From NCBI GenBank assembly GCA_025667525.1, contig CM046876.1:83555512-83619511 (forward strand): a stretch of DNA of 64,000 nt, read 5' to 3'. The position numbers and the translations under genes are program-made. Shown here one piece after another: positions 24,527-35,423 of this stretch (position 1 is the first letter of the stretch; every line of letters begins with the position of its first letter). The DNA comes from Glebionis coronaria. Taxonomy: Eukaryota > Streptophyta > Magnoliopsida > Asterales > Asteraceae. The notes under the pieces are model-generated. The model was not told where the DNA came from. It did no database searches and saw only the letters and a program-made list of their open reading frames with translations.

Positions 24527-24779
24527 CCCTTCGTCTCATAATAATAATCCACCGACAAAAAACATGCAGTTTAATAAAAACATTACTTTTTTAGCTTTCT
24601 CTCTTACTTTTTACACAAACACATTTTACCCTTAACCAATTAATTTATAACTTCTTTATTGTTTGTGAGGAGGGTGATATAGTAACTTAATCTATATTTC
24701 TTATCTATTTTTAGATTAGACTATTAATATGAGACTTCCAAAAATAGTATACTGCACTATTAATATGAAACGGAGGAAG
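24527..24779. mobile_element. Stowaway-type MITE
   Basis: The ends CCCTTCGTCTCATAATAATA and, on the other strand, CTTCCTCCGTTTCATATTAA are the inverted repeats typical of Tc1/mariner Stowaway MITEs. It is 253 bp and flanked by TA on both sides. Confidence 0.8.
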
Positions 24780-24841
24780 TACTATTTGAGAATAGTAATC
24801 TTTCATACACATACAAGTATTCAAGAATATAATATATATTT

Positions 24842-25065
24842 CTTCCGTTCTATAATAATAGTCTACGTTGACTTTTTAAAAAAAAATTTAACTTTGACCC
24901 TAACTATTTCTATTTGTGTTATATGATATTTGATGAAATTGATATTAATAAAAATATATTTAAAACTCAATCAATTCATATATTTTACATCAAATATTAT
25001 ATACCACAAATAAAATTATCTAAAGTCAAATTTGCAAAATTAAGACTATTATTATGAGACGAAAG
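24842..25065. mobile_element. Second Stowaway-type MITE
   Basis: The left end CTTCCGTTCTATAATAATAG and the right end read on the minus strand, CTTTCGTCTCATAATAATAG, are inverted repeats. TA follows the right end; the left TA is disturbed. About 224 bp, 60 bp from the first. Confidence 0.75.
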
Positions 25066-25828
25066 TATGTCTATAATTAAATTAAATATTTAATCATTTT
25101 ATAAATTACATCATCCCAAGTTATAAAGTTTTTACCAAATGTGCCTTAAAATTTTAGTTCCATACACTTTTTGATGGGATAGTTTGTACACTATCAATCA
25201 TTTACTAGTAAGAACTAAAAGTTCTTAGCAATACACCATTTTAGAAGCAATACTCCAGAGATATATAAAAGCAAAACTTTAAAGCTTTAGCTAAAATAAA
25301 TGACATACTGTTAATCCAGTAATAAGGAGTAGTAATAAATAGCGTTTACTAACTACTAGTAAAGAATTCTTTAATACCATTATTAAAAAAGATAAATTGT
25401 TAAACATAAAAAGTTTGACTTTGCTACTTTGTCTTTATATCGATGTAAAACCAGACAAACTTATCTTAATACATCCAAAGAATCAGATAAAATAAACAAT
25501 AGCCGCTTGGTATAAAAAAATAATACAAGTAACAGAATCATTATTGCTGCTAAGGTAACCTTTTAAACCATGGAAGAGTGAGGTTGATGTGGTAGGTTAG
25601 CAAAGGTTAATAATCTAGTCATGTGGGCAGCAATCATGTCACATGGCAACGTTATTAATGCCCATCTCACCATCATATACCCACGTCTCATCCTATTGTG
25701 AATTTGTACGTAACATATTTATAGCCTCATGTTTATCCTAAAATAGCTTTTTGTCAGTTTTTACTTAAACAAAATGAATATAATTCAAATTCAAAGATGT
25801 ACAACATATTGCATACTACTCCATATTA
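25066..25828. other. AT-rich non-coding stretch
   Basis: No coding segment or repeat recognised. Confidence 0.4.
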
Positions 25829-26190
25829 TGACGCGCTACGGAACCTCCACCGTGCCGGGGGACCGAGCAGGGCATAGCTAGCGGCATAGGAGCCGACTCG
25901 GCATCAGCGGCTTCGTGCCGCACTGGAGTGATCCAATATGTGGTTCCGCACGTTCCACCACTTCTCCGTTCATTTCCAATACTGATCGTGAAACACCATG
26001 AGCATGAGCAGCAGGATGTTGAGGTCCGAAATTCGAAGTGAAATTTTTGATTTGCCCGTTCCTAGTCGTTATGGGAAAGAAAGGCAGAAAGAAGAAAAAA
26101 ATTATTCCCTTTTTTCTTGTCCAATACCACCAGTACCTGAAATGCATCTCCTTCGCCCGCGCGAGAGACTTCTATGCCAGCCGGGAATAA
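25829..26190 (-). pseudogene. nad7: Mitochondrial nad7 exon 1 insertion (NUMT)
   Basis: On the minus strand, sequence with the higher GC of plant mtDNA encodes the start of NADH dehydrogenase subunit 7, a complex I core subunit: [17 protein letters not shown], then [20 protein letters not shown]. It runs through the exon 1 end (HIGSLQ) into what looks like the 5' part of nad7 intron 1. The initiator reads ATA, and CATGCT is duplicated so that AAHG becomes AAHAHG. A single exon with its intron start means transfer as DNA, not cDNA. It is not expected to work in the nucleus. Confidence 0.88.
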
Positions 26191-26762
26191 CAGCAATGGC
26201 TACAAAAACTCACACAAAGTATGATCTGTTTACATGTCAGATCCTCATAACCTGATTGAATGTTTTATTGTTGTTAAACATGTAACAAGTCAATCAACAT
26301 GTATTAGAACTAATCAATCTATTTCACTTATGATTTATGTGTATTATAAGTACTATTTAAATAAAACTTCTTTTATAACTATAACTTTTTGTTTTAAATA
26401 TAATTAATCTTTCTTAACTAAAAATTCTAACTCCGTCTTTAAACATAGTAAAAATGATAAAATAACAATCACAATGAACAGTATAAATAATACATTGTAA
26501 TTTAGTTATTCATTAACATTTACATAAACCAAATTACAATCCACACAAGGCTCTTTTTGACTAAAAAAGAGATAATTAATACAAGCTTCTAGTCTCCTGG
26601 ATCGACTTTGTTTCACCAGTCATGTAACACCCTCATATATATTCCTAAGCTTAATTACTAACACTCACATTTATTTATTTATATCTTTATATCACTAGCT
26701 TATATTCATATCTTCCATTTAAAAAATAAAATATGTTTTTTTTTTTTTTATGATAAAATAAT
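26191..26762. other. AT-rich 3' flank of the methyltransferase gene
   Basis: No coding segment seen. The part next to 26762 is probably the 3' UTR of the minus-strand gene. Confidence 0.4.
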
Positions 26763-27954
26763 TCAACAGATATTGTTAAATCTCCAATCTAATGTCACTT
26801 CATTGGGGCCCAACACGTGCTGTGTGGGCTTACGAAATGACACAATATGACTATTAACCATAAACGCAGTTACTCTTTCCGACACTCTTATGTCTTCCAT
26901 TTTTAGTTCTTGTAAACGAAGTACATATTCTGGGACATGTACCAAGTCCCATACAACTCCCACACCGCCCTCTTTTAGTACTCGGACTACTTCGCCCACC
27001 ACGCGCATCCGTTCTGCGGATGCTGCCGCGGTTTTTGTCCCGTGTTCTTTGCCGACTTTGTGGACAAAAGCTGCGGATACAACTACGTCGAAGTAGTTGT
27101 CCGGGAATGGGAGGCGTCGCGCGTCGCCTTCTCGGCACGTGACGTATTCCTGCACTCCTTCCATACCTGTTTCGGATTAAGAGGAATGTATTTGTGTCAA
27201 AATTTACTCAAATTATAAAAAAAGTAGGTTGAAACAGAGCAAATTTGCTAAGGCATAATTTAATCATAGGGTGTTTGTTCTAGCTTATATAATTGGGCTT
27301 ATTTGGTTTTGTGACATAGTACTAATTAACTTATATAAGCCGAAAGTTTTCAGAATAAGACAGAAAAAGCAAGCTTATAAAACATAAGCCCACGACTAAT
27401 TAAGTCATAAACAGGCTATACAAGCCGAAACAAACACCGCCTTAAAATGCAATTCCAAACACCTTTTAATTACCTGCAGTCCTCAAAGTCGATAACGTCG
27501 TGTTTTTCCTATCCAACCCAACAACCCTCCCCGAACTCCCTTCCTTCTTAAGCTGCATCGCAACCGTATTCAAAAGAATCCCCCGGCCACACCCGACATC
27601 CAACACAGTCTTAACCGTAGACCAGTCATGTACCGCATTAACCATCCGTTGCGCCATGTCCCAACGCAGCCCAACGGATGAATAAAACATATTCCCCGCG
27701 GCATAAAACAAACAAACAGCCGAAAGAGCAGTCACAGATCCCGTAAACCCCGCCGCAAACCTCGCAACACTGTTCGAAAACAGCGACGGGGATATCATTT
27801 CAAACGAGTAACAGATCCAGTTAAAATACAGCAAAAACCCAACCGAAGAAGCCGAAAAAACGATCGCGTGTAGCAATAGAAAAATCGGCGTATGCCAATC
27901 TTCCATTCCGTAAATAGTATAGATCTGAGTCCAATCTCTTCCTGTTTTCCCCAT
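26763..27954 (-). CDS. Membrane-anchored SAM-dependent methyltransferase (2 exons, 294 aa)
   Basis: Exon 1 is 27954-27474 and exon 2 is 27166-26763. The GT-AG intron joins GCA G|GT ATG in phase and the whole 885-nt frame is open. The N-terminus carries two hydrophobic segments (about residues 22-46 and 66-88), so the protein is probably membrane anchored. Residues 116-125 (TVLDVGCGRG) are class I methyltransferase motif I; VVGLD (144-148) supplies the acidic residue after strand 2; LPFPDNYFDVVVS (179-191) is the post-II/motif IV region. Its layout matches a small plant family of uncharacterised SAM methyltransferases; the substrate is unknown to me. The start was chosen as the only Met before the first membrane segment. 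The codon use is GC-richer than the flanks, as for a living gene. Confidence 0.88.
27269..27440. mobile_element. MITE in the methyltransferase intron
   Basis: It starts GGGTGTTTGTTCTAGCTTAT and ends CAAGCCGAAACAAACACC, the same terminal inverted repeats as the elements at 4034 and 4290. It makes up over half of the intron and leaves both splice sites untouched. Confidence 0.7.
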
Positions 27955-28003
27955 TTTTGTAAATTTATATCACAATTTATATAACTCAAAATACAATATC
28001 TGC

Positions 28004-28013
28004 ATATTTATAG
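28004..28013 (-). promoter_or_regulatory. Candidate TATA box (proximal)
   Basis: CTATAAATAT on the minus strand, 50 nt before the start codon. It could serve a short-leader transcript, or be part of a 5'-UTR intron end, since TGCAG follows at once. Confidence 0.35.
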
Positions 28014-28561
28014 CCACAAAACAAATAATCAAAACTACAGTTACAATATGTAATAACGCCAAAAAAATAAATTAAAAAACATATACTTTAAATTATTACT
28101 ATAGTTACAATTGCGGATACTGTGCTTTTAACTTTAAATAAAGCATAAAAGCACAGAATCCGCAACTTTAAAACAAAAACGCGTTAAGTTAGCACTAGAG
28201 ATTCAAAGTTTTAAAAGACAGAAAGTGAATATATACTAAATCTAAGATAAAGTTATATTTTATACTAAATGAAATGAAAGCTCAGTCTAAATATAAAAAC
28301 AAAAAAAGTTTTACATTATTTTTTAAAAATAATAATAAAAACTTCTCGAGTTTATATAAACATGACTCTGGTAATATTTTTTGGCAAACCGTGAAATAAG
28401 TCGCCTCGTTACCGGTAATGTGTATATAAACTTGAGAAAAAATTAACGTTTTTGCCGCCAAATAATATAACATGTTTACGATTAACAGATCTAGATTATG
28501 TTTTTTTTTTTGTCATTAAATAAGTTAAGGATGGTTAGAAGTGAGGGAAAGATGTACCTAA

Positions 28562-28703
28562 AACAGTCATTGACGACGGTGAAGCAGATCTGACGGCGGA
28601 GATGACGGCGTTAGATTTTCCGTTAGTGTGTTTAATGTGTATGTGTTTAATGTGTGTGTTTGTATTGGTGGGATGAGGGAGAGTGAAGTGAGGTTATATA
28701 CCA
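28562..28703 (-). promoter_or_regulatory. Candidate distal promoter and 5' non-coding exon of the methyltransferase gene
   Basis: On the minus strand GGTATATAACC (28693-28703) is followed by a CACACACA-rich, then GC-rich leader that ends GTTTTAG|GTACATC at about 28561, a good donor. Splicing to the TGCAG near 28000 would make a short upstream ORF (starting ATGACTGTTTTAG) that ends before the main start codon. Inferred from sequence only. Confidence 0.35.
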
Positions 28704-29644
28704 ATTAGCGAATAGTACGGATATCTAATTTAACCGCTTTCTTATTTTAAATTTCAAACGACGGTTAAAAAGTTGGTTTTATTTTTTGTTTGATTTCTTA
28801 CTAAATATTTTTCGTAAGAAATATACACTATGTTTGTGAATGTGAGATGCTTTCCAAAAGTAAATAATTTCACGAATTTTGATTCAATTTAAATTTACAG
28901 TTTTAAAAAAATTGAATTAAAATAAAATAACTTAACTAAAAATATTTTAAAAAATATCATAAAAATGTATCAAATTAAATCAAAAATAACTAAAATTTTC
29001 AAACTTTTTTAATTACTATAAAAAAAATTTAAAATGTTATCTTTTAATCTATAGCTATATTTGCCAAAACTTGTTGTAAGAAGTTAACAGTAAGTTGTTA
29101 ACATGAGCTATAAATTGTAATGTTTTAATAAAAGTGTTTAATATTAGTTGTTAACCGTAAAACTAATATGTAAAATGACTTAAAATAACATATTTAAATT
29201 AAATTATAATATGGTTAGAAGGTATATCAGTAATTTACAGCTTTAACAGCTCTAAACAATTTAAAAATTTGTATGAATCAGCTTTTTATTTAAGAGCTAC
29301 TTGTTCAAAATTAAAAGCTAACAGCTCTAAAAAATTGTTGTGCTAAACTGAGCTACTATATTATTTTTTTAAAAAAAAACTAACAGCTCTAAAAAATATT
29401 CAGAACGGCTCTTACCAAACAGACCCTATTAAGATAAGAATGTGTAATTTTAATTATTTATTTTATTTTGAAGAACATATTTTAAAAGAAAAAAGTTTAT
29501 TTATATCTTTGTTTTTCTCGCATGATTCGGAACAAATCATCATCTTTTATTTAGTGGTGGGGATTAATTTATGATTTAAAAAAACAGAAGGATCATTTTT
29601 CTTAGAATGTCCAAAAGTTGTAAAAAATGGTAGAGGGGCTAAAG
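28704..29644. other. AT-rich non-coding stretch
   Basis: No gene. AACAGCTCTAAA-type phrases recur at about 29250-29400, and the stretch ends near TTACCAAACAGACCC, which read in reverse resembles a Tourist-like terminus (GGGTCTGTTTGG). I could not find the partner end. Confidence 0.35.
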
Positions 29645-30690
29645 TTGTTTATATGACGAAATAATTGTGTTATCGGTAGTGATAAAAATATCACTTGTGA
29701 TAAAAGCAATGAAATTTCTTACCAAGTTCGACCTAAAATCGAACCAAGGTATTTTCCTAGGATACTCTCAAAATAGTAAAGCTTGCATTATCTTAAATAG
29801 GTTCACTAGAATTATCGAAGAATCACTTAACGTGATACTCAATGAAAGTCCTCACCTTCAAAGACATCACCTTTGATAGATGATGATCTTGATGAAGATG
29901 AAGCGGTTAGGATAACCGAAAAATGAACCTATAAATGGATAGGAAACCATAAAAATTGACAATATTGTCGATGCTAAGGAATCTAGAACTCGTCTTTTAG
30001 AAAATATCATATGAAACCTTAATCAACGAACTCTTAGGTCTCAAGCTCAAAATCAAATTAACTTCTTTTGTTTTGTCTCTTTGAGAGAACCTAAGAATGT
30101 TAATGAAGCTTTTATAGATGATACTTGGATTGTTGCAATGCAAGAGGAATTGAACCAATTCATTGCAAATGATGTTTGGGAAATAATACCCATTCATAGG
30201 ATTATGACCATTCATAGAAATAATCTTGATGAGAACGATATTGTGTCTCGAATTAAGGCTAGGTTAGTAGCACAAGGCTATAATCAACAAGAAGGAGTTG
30301 ACTATGACGAGACATATGCACCGTAGCTAGACTAGAGTTAAGTAGGATTTTAGTAACTTATGTTTGTGCTCTAGACTTTAAGCAATACCAAATGGATGTC
30401 AAAAGTGAATTTCTTAACGGTTTGATCAATGAGGATGTATATTTGGCTCAACCTCTAGGATTCGTTGATTTTGAGAAGCCGAATCATGTTTAAAAGTAAA
30501 AATCTCGTCCAACATTCTCGTAATAAGCATATAGAAATTCGTTATCATTTCTTTCGCGATAATGTTCAAAAAGGAGATATAACAACATAAAATGTGCCAT
30601 CGTTAGATAATTTAGCAGATATATTCACTAAACCTCTTAAAATAGAATCATTTTATTATCTTCGTTTAAATGATGGAACTTATTCCATAA
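29645..30690 (+). pseudogene. Copia-type pol remnant (integrase end, RT, RNase H end)
   Basis: Pieces in order. At 29700-29870 is the integrase C-terminal region (KFDLKSNQGIFLGYSQNSKA). At 30081-30326 is the start of the reverse transcriptase (WIVAMQEELNQF, then KARLVAQGYNQQEGVDYDETYAP). At 30345-30490 RT continues in another frame (DFKQYQMDVKSEFLNG). At 30500-30670 is the RNase H tail (HSRNKHIEIRYHFF, LADIFTKPL). The stretch carrying the RT catalytic YVDD and most of RNase H is deleted. Stops and frameshifts are many. No LTRs found. Confidence 0.85.
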
Positions 30691-31129
30691 TATTTTCTCT
30701 TCTTTCCATTACTCGTGTCTAGGATTCTGTTTCGCAAAAAACTATATATTGGGGACATATATATACATTTCTTTCTTTACTAGATACTGTATATAAATAC
30801 ATACATATGTGTAAATTCCCCCAACTATTTATCCTTATAAAAATATTCCCCCGTCTAGGATAAAACTATTTTGTATGCATTGTTAATACTTGTCAACAAC
30901 GTAATTTTCTCTTACATGCATATCTTGCTCGAGATTAATATCAAACTATATAATCTAAGATATCTTTCGACCAACAAATAGCCAAAGTGAATTTATGAAT
31001 TATTACTTAGGTTTTTTAGCGTCAAAATAATCCACTCCACATTTGATGCATGTAGACACATATTAGGTCTTATGTTGGGATCTAATGTTGTGTTTTGCAT
31101 TCACAAGTGTTAGAATTTAACAAGCTAAT

Positions 31130-32168
31130 ATATGCATGCATCAAGAGTTGATAGCAGACAAAGGTACAATGGAAGTGCATTAAAGAGTGTTGAGAGTCAT
31201 CTAAGAAAAGAAGGAGAAGCTAAGGCCTTAACCTCTGTTGATGGTTCAGTTGATTGGTCTCATAAGTATGACACATAAGAGCATGGTTTGATGGCTATCT
31301 CCTATGGAGACGACGGTGAGGTACACCCTTGTTTAAAAGCATGCTTAACTGACTATAATAATCTAAAGAAGTTATATAATGAACAATGTGAGAAAATAGG
31401 AGAAGATAGTGTTGAGATAATTGCTTTTGAGAGAGCTTTGAAATAGTTAGAAGCTAACCTGGTCCTTTATCAAAAGGCCCAACAGAACTATGAGGAGAAA
31501 ATTATTGTTATGTCTATTAGCCTAAATGAGAAGAAAACAAGGCTTAAAGTTGTAAAGAAACAATTTTCAATTGTTCTAAAAATAAGACTTGCAATTAAGC
31601 TAGATAATGAAAAATAAACAGTCAAAACTTGGCAAAATTCCTCAAGGGATCTTGGCAAGATTTTGAAATCTCAAATGGGTTATTATGACATAACTGGTTT
31701 GGGATATAGGAATGAAGAACCTGACCAAGTGTTAACTGAAAAAGTTTCAAAATGTAGTTTTGAATGTTATAAGAGTGATAGGGAGGTTGCTACTGCTAGT
31801 GATAGATATGCGGAGGGGATGAAGGTTGTTCCCCTAACTTTGTTCAGGAATCTTCCTACCATCTTTAAACGCTATAAAACCAGATGAGTCCAATATTGTT
31901 TATGGTAAACAAGAGGCAACTACTAGTGGTACATAGTCTCACACTAGTAAATACACCTCTTGCACATCTGACTCTAGCATTTTTACCCAACTAGATGTTT
32001 GTGTGACCAAAAAGTCTAGTTATCCTCCATTGATGAATCACTTTGTCCTTGAAGGATATCAGTCACCACCTAGTTGTGCTCCTAAGCATGTTAAAACTCC
32101 TAGGAAGATTGTTCCTGAGACTCTAACATACAATACAAACACTAGGAGAACTAGCCTAGGTTTTAAAC
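31130..32168 (+). pseudogene. Copia gag remnant, part 1
   Basis: Reads as a plant Copia gag with stops: VDWSHKYDT, YNNLKKLYNEQCEKIGEDS, a coiled-coil-like ALKxLEANLVLYQKAQQNYE, then DLGKILKSQMGYYDITGLGY. This arrangement is like the long gag of Copia elements I know from Asteraceae. It is cut by the hAT MITE at 32169. The last eight bases (TTTTAAAC) are the target duplication. Confidence 0.7.
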
Positions 32169-33011
32169 TAGGGGTGTAATCGAGTCGAGCCGAGCTCAAG
32201 CTTAGTAAGGCTTGAGCTTGGCTTGATACTAAAATTGTAGGCTTGAGCTTGGCTTGATAGGTTGTCAATCTTTACCAATCTAAGTTTGAGCTTGGCTTGC
32301 TATGCTTGATAAAAGCTTGAGCTTGGCTTGAAAAGTTTAAATGTGTATAAATTTAATTTTTTTATAATAAAACTTATCAATAAACATATGTATAAAAATA
32401 AAAAAACAAAAATCATTACTTAATAAATTTGATTTATTTAACATTAATAAAACCAATAACAAAATTATCGTACAATCTTGGTTTCAAAATGTGTTTTGCA
32501 CTCCAATACGATTAAGTCCCAAAGGCCATTGCATGATGTGAATGCGAGCACAATTTAGACACGTTACGTTTAGTACTAAGAAGAGTACAACAAATATTTA
32601 TACACATATTGTATTTCACCAACTACCGAGTAAATGCAATAATTAAATTTACAAAATAAAGAATCGTTTAAAATACAAAGAACTAAAATATAAATATAAT
32701 CAGAGTTAAAAGTTCTTCTTAATTATATTATTTCTTTATGAAATTAGACCTTAAAATTAGGTTAATACTCAAATTAACAATTAGTTGCTTATATAAATTC
32801 AGCAAAAAAATATATTTTTGATAGAGCTTGAAAAAGCTTGATAAGAACTCGAGCCGAGCTATCAAAAGCTTGAGCTTGAGCTTGATATAGTTTCGAGCTA
32901 TTTTTTGGGCTTGAGCTCGGGCTTGAGCTTGATAAAAGCTTGGCTTGATCGAGTCAAACTCGAGCTCGAGCTCGAGTTGTTTGATAAAAGCTTGGCTTGG
33001 TTACACCCTTA
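32169..33011. mobile_element. hAT-superfamily MITE, 843 bp, perfect 8-bp TSD
   Basis: It begins TAGGGGTGTAATCGAGTCGA and ends TTGGTTACACCCTTA (inverted repeat TAAGGGTGTAACCAA). TTTTAAAC flanks it on both sides (32161-32168 and 33012-33019). Near both ends GAGCTTGGCTTG and GCTTGAGCTTG repeats are clustered, as in hAT transposase-binding subterminal regions. No transposase. Confidence 0.92.
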
Positions 33012-33690
33012 TTTTAAACATGGTAAGACAAAGGTACCCTTTGGGTCACTAATGAAAAGAAGAGCATGTTTTGTGTGGTAGCTTTAGTCATTTGATTAAA
33101 GATTGTACCTTTCATGAGGATATAATTGCTAGACAGAAAGTTGCTAAAAAGGTTGCACATGGTACTAGTCAAAGGGAAACAAGACCAGTATAGGGACATG
33201 CACAAAGGGTGAACAAACAAAATTTGTCTAATAAGTATACTCACCCTAATGCTAATAGGAACTTTCTTCCTAGAGCAGTGATTTTTAGATCTAGGCAAGT
33301 ACCTTTGAGGTCAACCTCTACACGTACTACCAGACCAAAACCTAGTACCGCCAGACCAAGTCATGGTACCCCAAATTTCAAAGTCAACAAATGAGCTTGT
33401 TTGAAATAACTCAAATGTATAGAAACAAGCCCTTTTGTAAAACATCAACTCAAAAGTGGGTACCAAAGGGACAAGTTGCAAGCACTGCTGGTTCACCAGC
33501 AATACATGTGCCAGTAGGGAAAATTCCTAGAGGTGCACCTACCCCACACAAGTGGAACAAGTCTAATAGGACTATGACCTTTAAATCCACTTGTAGTAAG
33601 ACAGACCAAAGTACATATAAGAAGTACATTTATGTTGGCCCATATGGACCCAAGCATGGTGAGGTTTAGGTTCCAAAGAAAGCTAGTCTG
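33012..33690 (+). pseudogene. Copia gag remnant, part 2, with zinc knuckle
   Basis: Resumes the gag after the MITE. A CX2CX4HX4C knuckle (CFVCGSFSHLIKDC) is recognisable near 33060-33112, but two bases are missing inside it and shift the frame. Basic, proline-rich sequence follows (RPKPSTARPSHGTP, WVPKGQVAS). Confidence 0.7.
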
Positions 33691-33699
33691 ATTTCTTTT

Positions 33700-35037
33700 T
33701 GTGCAAGACTATTCCCACGGTGATCTGGAGGATAAAGGAATTATAGATAATGGATGTTCAAGGCACATGACAGGGAATGAAGACTATCTTGCTAATTATG
33801 AAGAGTTTAGAGGTGGTTCAGTTGCATTTGGTAGAAGTAAAGGAAGCACTACTAGCAAAGAAAGGATTAATACTAGAAAATTGGAGTTTGAAGAAATGTT
33901 ATTTGTGAAAGAGTTGAATCATTTCAACCTCTTCTCTGTCTCACAGATGTGTGACAAAAAGAACAAGGTGTTGTTCACTGACACAGATTGCATGATGCTT
34001 ATACCAGATTTTGAGATGCCAAAAGCATCACAGGTTTTGCTAAAGGTACCTAAACAAGAGAACATGTACACTTTCAATCTCTACACTATAGTTCCTTCAC
34101 GTGGGATGGTTTGTTTATTAGCCAAGGCTGTGGTTGATGAGTCAAATAAATGACACGGGAGGTTAGGTCATGTAAACTTTAAAAATATTAATAAACTTGT
34201 GAAGGGAAATATTGTGAGAGGACTACCTTCCAAGGTTTTTCAAAATGACCTTACATGTGTTGCTTGTCAAAAAGGTAAGCAACACAAGGCCTCCTGTAAG
34301 ACTAAGACAGTAAGTTCAGTGACCAAACCCTTACAACTATTACATATGGACTTGTTTGGTCCTGTATATGTGAGAAGTATCAACCATAAGACCTTTTGCC
34401 TTGTTATAACTGATAAATTTAGCAGTTTTAGTTGGGTTTTCTTTATGGCACGTAAAAATGAAACAAACTCTTTACTTAAGGATTTGTTACATTAGTTGAA
34501 AACCAATTTTCTAAGTCTGTTAAATGCATAAGGACAGATAATGGGACATAATTCAAGAATAAAGAACTTGATGAATTCTGTAGATCTAAGGGAATCAAGA
34601 GAAACTATAGAAATGCCAGAACTCTACAACAAAATTTAGTTTCTAAGAGGAAAAACAGGATACTCATTAAGGTTGCTAGAACTATGTTAACAGATTCACT
34701 ATTACCTAATACCTTTTGGACAGAAGTAGTAAACATTGCTTGTTATGTCCTTAATAAGGTGTTAGTGACCAAGCCTCATAATAAGACCCCTTATGAGCTT
34801 TTGACTGGTATTCAGCCTATTATCAGCTATATAAGACCTTTTGCGTGTCATGTGACTATTTTGAGTACTCTTGATTATTTGGGCCAGTTTGATGGGAAAT
34901 CTGATTCATGTTTTGAAGATCTATATAGATAACAATGTAGTTGATTTGTTAACCAAAGCCTTTGATGTGAAGAGGTTTGAGTTCTTGGTTACAAATATTG
35001 GGATGCTGAATCAATAAACCTACATGTGTTAAGGGGA
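33700..35037 (+). pseudogene. Copia protease and integrase remnant
   Basis: The protease start reads GIIDNGCSRHMTG, so the catalytic D-S/T-G is now D-N-G. After it come the gag-pre-integrase part (GRLGHVNFKNINKLV, CVACQKGKQHKASC) and the integrase core (LQLLHMDLFGPV, then IRTDNGTxFKNKELDEFC in another frame). At 34684-34900 is LLPNTFWTEVVNIACYVLNK. Next the sequence jumps to the RNase H tail (NNVVDLLTKAFDVKRFEFL, about 34930-35010). All of RT is lost. A purine tract AAGGGGAGGATG follows near 35030. Confidence 0.85.
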
Positions 35038-35410
35038 GGATGTATATGTAAAGTATTATATAATTAGGCTTTGTATATTACTTTTGTGTGTTTGTGATGT
35101 TTTTAGGTTGCTGGAATCAAGATTGGAGAGGTTACAAGGTAGCTCAGTACTCAAGTACCGGTAGTGCAAAATCTAGTATCAGTTGTGGAAGTAAGTACCG
35201 CTAGGTAAAATGACGTACCATCAGGTTTATGAGATATCGCTGGGTTACCGTTGGAGATCGTACCGCTCGAGGGTAGATTGTGTAAAATTAGGAGGTTTGT
35301 TCATGCACAGGTTTTCTCACCTATATAAACCCAAACCAATTGCATAAATCACACACCTAATCGCACCTTAATCTTCTCGATTCCATAACCCTAGTTTTTA
35401 CACCTACGAT
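35038..35410 (+). repeat. Probable LTR-like segment of the Copia element
   Basis: It follows a purine tract, begins TGTATATGTAAAG, contains CCTATATAAACCC (TATA-like, near 35322) and ends TTTTTACA. These fit an LTR. I see no second copy to prove it, so boundaries are tentative. Short variants of AGTACCGGTAG recur at 35150-35270. Confidence 0.45.
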
Positions 35411-35423
35411 AAAAAATTCATCA

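Noticed and set aside
25998..26255. Plus-strand protein over the nad7 insertion
   Set aside because: It is the antisense shadow of the nad7 exon.
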